Notes under the pieces: model-generated
Told to the model about the DNA's origin: nothing
Seen by the model: only the letters and a program-made list of their open reading frames with translations
The model's database searches: none
Program-made: the position numbers and the translations under genes
Shown here: piece by piece, positions 1 through 5,401 of the stretch
Layout of the letters: each line of letters starts with the position of its first letter
How positions within the stretch are numbered: the first letter of the stretch is position 1
Source of the DNA: Sulfurimonadaceae bacterium
GTDB taxonomy: Bacteria; Campylobacterota; Campylobacteria; Campylobacterales; Sulfurimonadaceae
Direction: 5' to 3'
DNA: 5,586 nt
Assembly: GCA_028685945.1 (NCBI GenBank)
Contig: JAQUCZ010000090.1
Location: 1-5,586 of the forward strand

Positions 1-851
1 CGGTCACGGCAATCACGGGTGGCGGTATCTCCGAGAATGTGCGCTTTACGAGAAATATGGAAGCGCTCAATGCCGTACTTCCTGCGGGAAGCGGCGGAAC
101 GGCGTATTCACAAAGCTTTAACGATGCAACCCATTCAAGTTCCATCGATGTATTTGATTCGCTTGGTTCAAAACATACGTTACGTATGGAGTTTAGAAAA
201 ACTTCTGTCGATTTGGCAACGGGAAGCACGTGGTCGATGAAGCTAAGTGTTCCCGAACCGGCCACTATCAACACGGTAGCACCGACAAATGAGAGAATGG
301 GAACCATACGATTCAATAACGACGGTTCTTTGGCGACGTATAACCCGCCAAATATCTCCTTTAGCGGAAACAACGGTTCGGCGCCCGATCAACAAGTAAG
401 CCTTAGTTTCGGTACGGCGAATGCGTTTGACGGGATGACGAGTTTCGATTCCCGCTCTTCAACCTCGGGTATCAGCCAAGACGGCTACACGGGAGGGGAT
501 TTGGTCGGGATTAGAATCGATCAAAGCGGAACGTTAATCGGTTCGTTTTCTAACGGACGTTCGTTTGGACTTGCCCAAGTGGCAATGGCAAAATTTACCA
601 ATAACGAGGGGCTTATGACCGAGGGGGGCAACGTCTTTATTCAAACGGCAAACTCGGGTGATCCGATTGTAGGTACGGCAGCGACCGCGGGGCGCGGATT
701 TATCCAGTCTTCCGCGCTTGAAGCTTCCAACGTCGATTTATCAAACTCGTTGACGCAGTTAATCATTATCCAAAGGGGTTACCAAGCCAACGGAAAAACG
801 ATTACGACATCGGATACGCTCTTAGAAACCCTCATAGGTCTTAAACGGTAG
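1..851 (+). CDS. flgE: Flagellar hook protein FlgE, C-terminal part (5' truncated)
   Basis: This is the C-terminal part of the hook protein, the subunit polymerised outside the cell into the curved joint between flagellar rod and filament after export by the flagellar type III system. The frame is open from base 3 to the TAG at 849-851, giving 282 visible codons; the real start lies left of the window, so internal ATG or GTG codons (for example GTG at 39) should not be taken as starts. The central part contains the FlaE-like segment SIDVFDSLGS. The end has the conserved rod/hook/HAP C-terminal block: ALEASNVDLSNSLTQLI, then IQRGYQANGKTI, then a terminal TLIGLKR. That helix-forming end packs in the hook core and is diagnostic for FlgE/FlgG-type axial proteins; the large middle domain and the FlaE segment favour FlgE over rod proteins. 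Glycine-, serine- and asparagine-rich composition and no visible cysteine fit an exported axial protein. Whether this is the main hook gene or a second paralogue cannot be told here. Confidence 0.93.
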   Translation, partial: VTAITGGGISENVRFTRNMEALNAVLPAGSGGTAYSQSFNDATHSSSIDVFDSLGSKHTLRMEFRKTSVDLATGSTWSMKLSVPEPATINTVAPTNERMGTIRFNNDGSLATYNPPNISFSGNNGSAPDQQVSLSFGTANAFDGMTSFDSRSSTSGISQDGYTGGDLVGIRIDQSGTLIGSFSNGRSFGLAQVAMAKFTNNEGLMTEGGNVFIQTANSGDPIVGTAATAGRGFIQSSALEASNVDLSNSLTQLIIIQRGYQANGKTITTSDTLLETLIGLKR

Positions 852-863
852 GTAGCGCATAAT

Positions 864-958
864 ACGGACTGAAGTCCGTGTTACAAGTCCCGTAACACAG
901 GCTTCAGCCTGTAAAGTAACGTCAAAAGTTCTCATACGGACTAAAATCCGTATTACGG
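864..958 (-). repeat. Composite three-hairpin palindromic element, copy 1 (inverted)
   Basis: Three short palindromic units lie between flgE and purT. Unit A is at 864-879 (7-bp arms ACGGACT/AGTCCGT, loop GA) followed by GTTAC. Unit B is GTAAC at 892-896 followed by 897-912 (arms ACAGGCT/AGCCTGT, loop TC). Unit C is at 936-951 (same arm type as A, with one mismatched pair, C941/A946) followed by ATTACGG. Each unit carries a GTAAC-like tag on one side, and tag orientation alternates A(-), B(+), C(-). Read on the minus strand, the element lines up along most of its length with the copy at 2212-2316. The structure resembles REP/BIME-type extragenic palindromes. No transposase is visible in the window, and no U-run follows any hairpin, so a terminator role for flgE is possible but not supported. 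Confidence 0.88.
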
Positions 959-1009
959 CAAGAGTGCTCTTTTTACAAACAAACTCTCAGAATCCCCCAA
1001 CATACATTT

Positions 1010-1018
1010 TGCTATAAT
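1010..1018 (+). promoter_or_regulatory. Extended -10 promoter of purT
   Basis: TGCTATAAT at 1010-1018 is a perfect TATAAT hexamer with an extended TGn element, preceded by a T run (1007-1010). No good -35 hexamer sits about 17 bp upstream (990-995 reads GAATCC), which is usual for the sigma-70 promoters described in Campylobacter and relatives. Transcription would start near 1025, leaving a leader of about 20 nt before purT. The promoter lies after the palindromic element, so purT can be transcribed independently of flgE. Confidence 0.8.
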
Positions 1019-1043
1019 TCGCGCACTAAAAAATGAAGGAATT

Positions 1044-2210
1044 ATGATGCAATTCTCTGCTCCACTCAAATCAAATTCAAAAAAAGTTATGTTACTCGGC
1101 TCGGGCGAACTCGGCAAAGAGGTCGTGATCGAAGCACAACGCTTAGGACTTGAGGTAATCGCCGTCGATAAATACGAGGGTGCACCCGCACATCAAGTCG
1201 CTCACCGCGCGCACGTAGTGAACATGCAAAACAAAGAGGCTCTTTTAGAGATCATCCGTGCGGAAAAACCCGATTACATTTTGCCCGAAGTGGAAGCGAT
1301 CAGCATTGAGGCGCTTTTTGCGGCGGAGGCGGAAGGATTTAATGTTATCCCAAATGCCGATGCGGTAAGCAAAACGATGAACCGTAAAAACATCCGTAAA
1401 TTCGCGGCCGAAGAGCTTGGACTCAAAACGGGACCTTACGAGTTTGTAAAAACACTCGATGAGCTTCGCGGTGCAGCGGAGCGTATGGGATTCCCGTGTG
1501 TTATCAAACCTGTTATGAGTTCTTCGGGACACGGACAAAGCGTGGCACGTTCGGCAAACGATATCGAAAAATCGTGGGAGATGGCAAAAGAGGCACGCGG
1601 CGATGCGAGCGAGCTTATCGTCGAGGCATTTGTCGATTTTGATTACGAGATAGCTCTTTTAACAGCTAGAAACGGCAAAGAGACGGTTTTCTGCGAACCT
1701 ATCGGGCATGAGCAGCGCGACGGGGACTACGTGTTTTCATGGCAGCCGATGCAGATGAGCGAAGTTGCCAAAGCAAAAGCGCAGGAGATCGCCAAAAAAA
1801 TCACCGACGGACTCGGCGGGCAAGGGCTTTTCGGGGTTGAGTTGTTTGTTAAGGGCGATGAGGTCTATTTCAGCGAAGTCTCTCCCCGCCCGCACGATAC
1901 GGGAATGGTAACGCTTATCACCCAGTCTCAGAGCGAATTTGCACTCCATCTGCGTGCAGTTTTAGGCTTGCCGCTCGGGTTTACGTTTTACGGGGACGGT
2001 GCATCGGCGGCGTTTAAATCTGAAGCACACAACTATGCACCCGTGGTGGACGTGGACGATTCCCTCTTTAGCCACAACTCTTTCGTGCGTGTATTCGGTA
2101 AACCAGAAGCGCACATAGGGCGCCGTCTTGCGGTTGCACTCGTGTTTGATAAAGTAGATGCGGCATTGGCAAAAGCGCGTGAGATCATCAAAAAAGTAAA
2201 AGACGCCTAA
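1044..2210 (+). CDS. purT: Formate-dependent phosphoribosylglycinamide formyltransferase PurT
   Basis: PurT converts GAR, formate and ATP into FGAR, ADP and phosphate: the third step of cytoplasmic purine synthesis, independent of formyl-tetrahydrofolate. The 388 residues match the E. coli protein (392) almost end to end. Visible landmarks are the N-terminal GSGELGKE (residues 19-26), PEVEAI with Glu82 (81-86), MNRK with Arg114, the ATP-grasp segment VIKPVMSSSGHGQ (153-165, Lys155), DFDYE (198-202), and the metal-binding end with Glu266, Glu278 and Asp285 in GVELFV and SEVSPRPHDTGM. Position 163 is His where E. coli has Lys in SSSGKGQ. Two adjacent ATGs occur (1044 and 1047). The purine-rich AAGGA at 1036-1040 is 3 nt from the first and 6 nt from the second, so translation may really begin at 1047, a one-residue difference. 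It has its own promoter and is bracketed by inverted copies of a palindromic element. Confidence 0.97.
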   Translation: MMQFSAPLKSNSKKVMLLGSGELGKEVVIEAQRLGLEVIAVDKYEGAPAHQVAHRAHVVNMQNKEALLEIIRAEKPDYILPEVEAISIEALFAAEAEGFNVIPNADAVSKTMNRKNIRKFAAEELGLKTGPYEFVKTLDELRGAAERMGFPCVIKPVMSSSGHGQSVARSANDIEKSWEMAKEARGDASELIVEAFVDFDYEIALLTARNGKETVFCEPIGHEQRDGDYVFSWQPMQMSEVAKAKAQEIAKKITDGLGGQGLFGVELFVKGDEVYFSEVSPRPHDTGMVTLITQSQSEFALHLRAVLGLPLGFTFYGDGASAAFKSEAHNYAPVVDVDDSLFSHNSFVRVFGKPEAHIGRRLAVALVFDKVDAALAKAREIIKKVKDA

Positions 2211-2211
2211 C

Positions 2212-2316
2212 CCGTAACACGGACTTCAGTCCGTAAGAAAGTTCAAGATACAGGCTAAAGCCTGTGTTACGGGGTCTGTAACATGCCAAGCTTTCGTAAC
2301 ACGGACTTTAGTCCGT
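2212..2316 (+). repeat. Composite three-hairpin palindromic element, copy 2
   Basis: Three palindromic units fill the gap after purT. Unit D is GTAAC then 2219-2234 (ACGGACT/AGTCCGT, loop TC). Unit E is at 2250-2265 (ACAGGCT/AGCCTGT, loop AA) followed by GTTACGG. Unit F is GTAAC at 2296-2300 then 2301-2316 (ACGGACT/AGTCCGT, loop TT). Tag orientation is +,-,+ and stem types are 1-2-1, the exact reverse-complement arrangement of the copy at 864-958. The 8-bp sequence CCCGTAAC (2211-2218) pairs with GTTACGGG (2266-2273), enclosing hairpins D and E, so a three-way junction can form in RNA or single-stranded DNA. Relative to copy 1 there is an extra stretch of about 18 bp before unit F, bounded by repeated GTAACA. 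No T-run follows, so it is not an obvious intrinsic terminator. Confidence 0.88.
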
Positions 2317-2338
2317 ACACAACGAGGAGATAGTAGAT

Positions 2339-3268
2339 ATGAAGATTGTATTGCTCGATACGCTGACCTTCGGCGATACCGATCTTAGCGGTTTTTCCCG
2401 CTTCGGCGAGGTTGGCATGTACGAAACGACCGCGCCCTCCCAAACGCGCGAGCGCATAACAAACGCAAACGTTATCGTAACAAACAAGGTGGTTATCGAC
2501 GATGCTTTGATGGCACATGCCAAGGATTTAAAACTGATCTGCATCGCTGCTACGGGGATGAACAACGTCGATCTCGAAGCGGCAAAAAGACGCGGTATCG
2601 AGGTGAAAAACGTCAGCGGCTACTCCACCGATTCGGTGATCCAACACACCTTTTCAATGCTTTTTTATCTTGTAGGACATTCCCGCTATTATGACGACGT
2701 CGTCAAAAGCGGTGTTTATGCAAAGAGCCCTATCTTTACCGACGTGAGCCGTCCGTTTTTCGAGATAAAAAACAAAAGATGGGGGATTATAGGGATGGGC
2801 GAGATAGGGCGCGGTGTGGCACGTGTTGCCGAGGCGTTCGGAGCCGAGGTGGTGTACCACTCCACAAGCGGTGCGAATACCGCCCAGCTCTACGAGCATC
2901 TTGAGCTTGAAACACTTTTGCGCACATGCCATATTATCTCGATTCACGCCCCTTTAAACGAGAAAACCAAGAACCTTTTGGGGTGTGAACAGTTGTTACT
3001 ATGCCGCCAAAAGGCTATCGTTCTCAACCTCGGGCGCGGCGGTATTATCGATGAGGAAGCGGTTGCACGCCTTGTCGATGAGCGCGAGATATATTTTGGA
3101 CTCGATGTTTTGGAAAAAGAACCTATGCGTGAAGACCACCCGTTTTTAAGAGTGCAAAATAAAGAGAGACTCTACGTGACTCCTCATATTGCATGGACGT
3201 CGCACGAAGCGCGCGAGAAGCTGATTGCAGGGGTGTTAGCAAATATTGCAGCGTTTTTAAAGGGGTAA
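2339..3268 (+). CDS. D-isomer-specific 2-hydroxyacid dehydrogenase
   Basis: A 309-residue cytoplasmic NAD(P)-dependent oxidoreductase that should interconvert a D-2-hydroxyacid and its 2-oxoacid (hydroxypyruvate/glycerate and lactate/pyruvate are common family substrates; the actual one cannot be read from sequence). The N-terminal catalytic domain includes IAATGMNNVDL (69-79). The Rossmann segment WGIIGMGEIGRG (148-159) has the GxGxxG loop at Gly152, Gly154 and Gly157. The catalytic triad is visible as Arg233 in NLGRGG, Glu261 in LEKEP and His283 in TPHIAW. After the second Rossmann strand the sequence is VVYHSTSG, without the acidic residue that marks strict NAD preference, so cofactor choice is uncertain. 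Length is typical for the short family members and there is no regulatory ACT domain, so it is not a standard SerA. Start ATG 2339 is supported by GAGGAGA at 2324-2330, 8 nt upstream. The next gene follows without a gap. Confidence 0.93.
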   Translation: MKIVLLDTLTFGDTDLSGFSRFGEVGMYETTAPSQTRERITNANVIVTNKVVIDDALMAHAKDLKLICIAATGMNNVDLEAAKRRGIEVKNVSGYSTDSVIQHTFSMLFYLVGHSRYYDDVVKSGVYAKSPIFTDVSRPFFEIKNKRWGIIGMGEIGRGVARVAEAFGAEVVYHSTSGANTAQLYEHLELETLLRTCHIISIHAPLNEKTKNLLGCEQLLLCRQKAIVLNLGRGGIIDEEAVARLVDEREIYFGLDVLEKEPMREDHPFLRVQNKERLYVTPHIAWTSHEAREKLIAGVLANIAAFLKG

Positions 3269-3675
3269 GCATCGCCGAAATTGCCCTTTTTCTCTCCGCT
3301 TTTTTAGCTGCTACGATCTTCCCTCTTAGCTCCGAAGTAACGTTTGTCGTAGCTTTACAAAACGGTATGGGTTTATGGCATGCCATGATTTTTGCCTCGC
3401 TTGGAAACATTCTTGCAATATGCGTAAACTACGCTCTGGGGTTTTGGCTTTACGAGAAAACACATGCCAAGCTGGAGGGTTCAAAAACGGGCGCGCGCTC
3501 CTTGGCATGGGGGCATAAATACGGCTATTTTATCTTGCCTTTTAGTTTTTTGCCCGTAATCGGCGATCCGCTTACTTTGGTCGCGGGAGTTTTACGACTC
3601 AATTTTGTTTGGTTTTTGGTGATTGCGGGGAGCTTAAGGGTTTTGCGTTACTACTTTTTAGCGCAGTTGGTTTGA
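3193..3675 (+). CDS. yqaA: YqaA-family (DedA/VTT-like) inner-membrane protein, start uncertain
   Basis: A small integral membrane protein resembling E. coli YqaA, a short relative of DedA proteins; DedA relatives are linked to lipid-carrier flipping and envelope homeostasis, but YqaA function itself is not settled. From the ATG at 3193 it would have 160 residues. Matching landmarks are FPLSSE (43-48, cf. LPGNSE in YqaA), SLGN (69-72), LPVIGDPLTLVAG (120-132, cf. MPVVGDLLCLLAG) and the C-terminal LRYYF (151-155). Hydrophobic stretches lie at about 27-45, 64-86, 112-133 and 137-148. The first 24 or so residues (hydrophilic, with two Cys and many charges) are translated from DNA inside the upstream dehydrogenase and look like an out-of-frame shadow. 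Homology puts the true N-terminus near residue 25-27 (3265-3273), where the codons are GTA, AGC, ATC. No ATG, GTG or TTG occurs in frame between 3193 and 3366. The gene itself is secure; its start is not. Confidence 0.82.
   Translation: MDVARSAREADCRGVSKYCSVFKGVSIAEIALFLSAFLAATIFPLSSEVTFVVALQNGMGLWHAMIFASLGNILAICVNYALGFWLYEKTHAKLEGSKTGARSLAWGHKYGYFILPFSFLPVIGDPLTLVAGVLRLNFVWFLVIAGSLRVLRYYFLAQLV
3259..3265 (+). promoter_or_regulatory. Possible Shine-Dalgarno for a non-standard start of the YqaA-like gene
   Basis: AAAGGGG at 3259-3265 overlaps the end of the dehydrogenase gene, 5 nt before the in-frame ATC at 3271 and 14 nt before the ATT at 3280. No comparable site precedes the ATG at 3193 (the nearest purine run, AAAGAGAGA at 3161-3169, is 23 nt away). 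Position and spacing favour initiation, coupled to termination of the upstream gene (TAA 3266-3268), at a rare AUC or AUU codon. This is an inference from spacing and homology only. Confidence 0.35.
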
Positions 3676-3701
3676 ATATAAAGTGAAGAGAGGACGTGGT
3701 A

Positions 3702-3779
3702 ATGTTGTTTGATGTCGGAGATATTTATGCATTCCCACGCAGAGCGTGGGAACGAGACTTGGAGGTAGGAGAAAAATGA
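3702..3779 (+). CDS. Possible 25-residue leader peptide overlapping the flavoprotein start
   Basis: An ATG at 3702 opens a 25-codon frame ending in TGA at 3777-3779; its stop overlaps the flavoprotein ATG (3776-3778) as ATGA, the classic arrangement for translational coupling. GAGAGGA at 3688-3694 is 7 nt upstream, a good ribosome-binding site. The peptide begins MLFDVGDIYAF, and its middle (FPRRAWERD) is simply the translation of the palindromic repeat at 3729-3756, so no conserved function should be read into it. It is too short to judge by codon use. Either a genuine coupling leader or chance; the strong ribosome-binding site and the ATGA junction are the only support. Confidence 0.3.
   Translation: MLFDVGDIYAFPRRAWERDLEVGEK
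3729..3756 (+). repeat. Single palindromic repeat of a second family (TTCCCACGC...GCGTGGGAA)
   Basis: Perfect 9-bp arms TTCCCACGC (3732-3740) and GCGTGGGAA (3744-3752) flank a 3-nt loop AGA. The whole unit, GCATTCCCACGC through AACGAG, resembles a palindrome I recall as scattered in intergenic regions of many unrelated bacteria; that recollection was not checked. It has no T-run and lies between the YqaA-like gene and the flavoprotein, about 20 nt before the latter's start codon, where a folded hairpin could affect ribosome access. It is unrelated in sequence to the purT-flanking elements. Confidence 0.8.
3761..3771 (+). promoter_or_regulatory. Ribosome-binding region deciding the flavoprotein start
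   Basis: GGAGG at 3761-3765 and AGGAG at 3767-3771 lie 10 and 4 nt before the ATG at 3776. They support that ATG rather than the upstream in-frame GTG at 3746, which sits inside the palindromic repeat and would add ten residues before the conserved N-terminal FAD-binding strand. Confidence 0.75.
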
Positions 3780-5398
3780 AAAGCGATGTTTTAATCATAG
3801 GTGCGGGCGGTGCAGGTTTGAGTGCGGCATTAGCGGCACACGAGGCGGGCTCAAAGGTGAGAATACTCACCAAAAATTACCCCACACGTTCACAAACCTC
3901 TATGGCGCAAGGGGGGATCAACGCCGCGTTAGGCAATGCGGGCGAAGACAGCGTGGAAGCACATATCGCCAATACCCTCAAATCTGCCGCGGGCTTGGCA
4001 AACGAGGAAGCGGTGCGTTTTATGTGCGAAGCGGCACCCGAAGCGATTACGTGGCTCGATAGCATAGGTGTATGTTTTAGCCGTACCGAGGAGGGCAAAA
4101 TAGCGCAAAGAACTCTGGGCGGTGCAAGTGCGCCGAGGGCATGTTACGCGCAGGATTATACTGGTCTTAAAATATTGCATACGCTTTATGACCAAGTCTT
4201 GGCATGCGGCATCGAGATCCTCAACGAGCGCTACCTTTTGAATTTAATAACAAACAAAGATGCAAACGGCAAATCTTATGCTTGCGGTGCGACGGTACTC
4301 AATATCCAAACGGGAGAGGTCGAGGCGTATGAGAGCGCTTCGGTGATCGTAGCTACGGGCGGGTATGCAAGGCTCTACCACAAACACTCCACCAACGCCG
4401 TGGGTTCTACGGGAGACGGTATCGCTGCGGCGATCCGCGCGGGGGCGAGGCTAAGCGATATGGAGTTTGTGCAGTTTCACCCTACCGCGCTTAAAAACTC
4501 CTCTATCCTTATCTCCGAGAGTGCGCGCGGGGCGGGCGGGCATCTGCTCAATTCCAAAGGGGAGCGTTTTGTAAACGAGCTTTTGCCGCGCGATCAGGTG
4601 GCACGCGCCATCAACGAACAGATCCAAGCAGGCGAAGAGGTATTTTTGGATATCCGCCATCTTGGGGAGGAGTTTATCGACCGTGAGCTTCCTCAAGAGC
4701 GCAAACTTGCCAAGCTTTACGAAAACGTCGATCCCGTTTATGATCTCATTCCCATCAAGCCCGTGGCACACTACACCATGGGCGGTATCGAGGTGGATAA
4801 CGCTTCACAAACCAAACTCAAAGGTTTGTTTGCCGCGGGTGAATGTGCCAACCATAAAGTACACGGTGCAAACCGTTTGGGGGGCAACTCCCTTTTGGAA
4901 CTCGTGGTGTTTGGCAAACAAGCGGGGCAAAATGCGGCGGCACATGCCAAGAAGTTTGAGAAGCCTATAGACTCGGCGGCGGCATTGGTGAGTGCCGAGA
5001 ACTTTATAAACGGGGTAAAATACCGCTTTACCAACCAGATAGATTTTTACCAAAAACGGGAGTTTACGGGAAATATCTTTTACAACAATGCAGGGATCGC
5101 ACGCGACGAGATGGGCTTAAAAGCGGTGCTCGGAGCGGTGCGCCAGATGCAAAAAGAGCTGCCGTTTATGGGGGTCGCCGACAAATCGAAAATCTATAAC
5201 ACTAACCTTGTAGAGTTTATAGAGTTCGGTAATATGCTTGAACTGAGCGAAATCGTACTCGTATGTGCCATCAGCCGCAACGAAAGCCGCGGAGCACACT
5301 ACCGCACCGACATTCCGCATGCCAACGACATCGCCTACAAAGCCCACACCATCACGTGGAAAGAGGACGGCGTTTTGTGCGCCGATTTTATGGAGTAG
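3776..5398 (+). CDS. sdhA: Succinate dehydrogenase/fumarate reductase-type flavoprotein subunit
   Basis: The FAD subunit of a succinate/fumarate oxidoreductase, 540 residues (E. coli SdhA 588, FrdA 602, so a short form). The N-terminus goes straight into the dinucleotide-binding segment DVLIIGAGGAGLSAA (4-18), with no Tat signal, so it should act on the cytoplasmic side. Dicarboxylate-site residues are present: His235 in FHPTAL, Glu248 and Arg251 in ISESARGAGG, Arg272 in LPRDQVA, His332 in AHYTMGG and Arg367 in GANRLGGNSLLE. The C-terminal SRGAHYRTD block is also typical. The notable change is Gln40 in TRSQTSMAQGG (codon CAA 3893-3895), where classical enzymes have the His that binds FAD covalently; non-covalent FAD is inferred, as in L-aspartate oxidase and thiol:fumarate reductase. 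NRLGGNSLLE and the iron-sulfur partner 3 nt downstream argue against NadB. Whether it runs as succinate oxidase, quinol- or thiol-linked fumarate reductase is open. Confidence 0.92.
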   Translation: MKSDVLIIGAGGAGLSAALAAHEAGSKVRILTKNYPTRSQTSMAQGGINAALGNAGEDSVEAHIANTLKSAAGLANEEAVRFMCEAAPEAITWLDSIGVCFSRTEEGKIAQRTLGGASAPRACYAQDYTGLKILHTLYDQVLACGIEILNERYLLNLITNKDANGKSYACGATVLNIQTGEVEAYESASVIVATGGYARLYHKHSTNAVGSTGDGIAAAIRAGARLSDMEFVQFHPTALKNSSILISESARGAGGHLLNSKGERFVNELLPRDQVARAINEQIQAGEEVFLDIRHLGEEFIDRELPQERKLAKLYENVDPVYDLIPIKPVAHYTMGGIEVDNASQTKLKGLFAAGECANHKVHGANRLGGNSLLELVVFGKQAGQNAAAHAKKFEKPIDSAAALVSAENFINGVKYRFTNQIDFYQKREFTGNIFYNNAGIARDEMGLKAVLGAVRQMQKELPFMGVADKSKIYNTNLVEFIEFGNMLELSEIVLVCAISRNESRGAHYRTDIPHANDIAYKAHTITWKEDGVLCADFME

Positions 5399-5401
5399 CA
5401 G

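Noticed and set aside
39..851. Complete 270-residue hook protein starting at GTG 39
   Set aside because: The frame stays open with hook-like sequence (ITGGGISEN) to the left edge, so this is a truncated longer gene.
864..958. CRISPR array
   Set aside because: Repeats alternate in orientation, are about 16-21 bp palindromes and have unequal spacers; there are no cas genes.
960..975. AAGAG-TG-CTCTT followed by a T-run before purT, resembling an intrinsic terminator for flgE
   Set aside because: The stem is only 5 bp, A/T-rich, with a 2-nt loop, too tight and weak for a convincing terminator.
1245..1538. Minus-strand open frames within purT, the dehydrogenase and the flavoprotein
   Set aside because: They are shadows of well-supported plus-strand genes, with no recognisable domains or own ribosome-binding sites.
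3677..3682. TATAAA as a -10 box for the flavoprotein gene
   Set aside because: No properly spaced TG extension and no -35 at a usable distance (TTGCGT at 3643-3648 is 28 nt away); it would also start transcripts at about the leader ribosome-binding site. Left as unsupported.
3746..3775. GTG at 3746 as start of the flavoprotein gene
   Set aside because: It lies in the palindromic repeat, has no ribosome-binding site, and adds ten residues before the conserved FAD-binding strand; ATG 3776 has good purine-rich sites.
3776..5398. L-aspartate oxidase (NadB), which also lacks the FAD-linking histidine
   Set aside because: The GANRLGGNSLLE motif is of SDH/FRD type and an adjacent [2Fe-2S] subunit follows, which NadB does not have.
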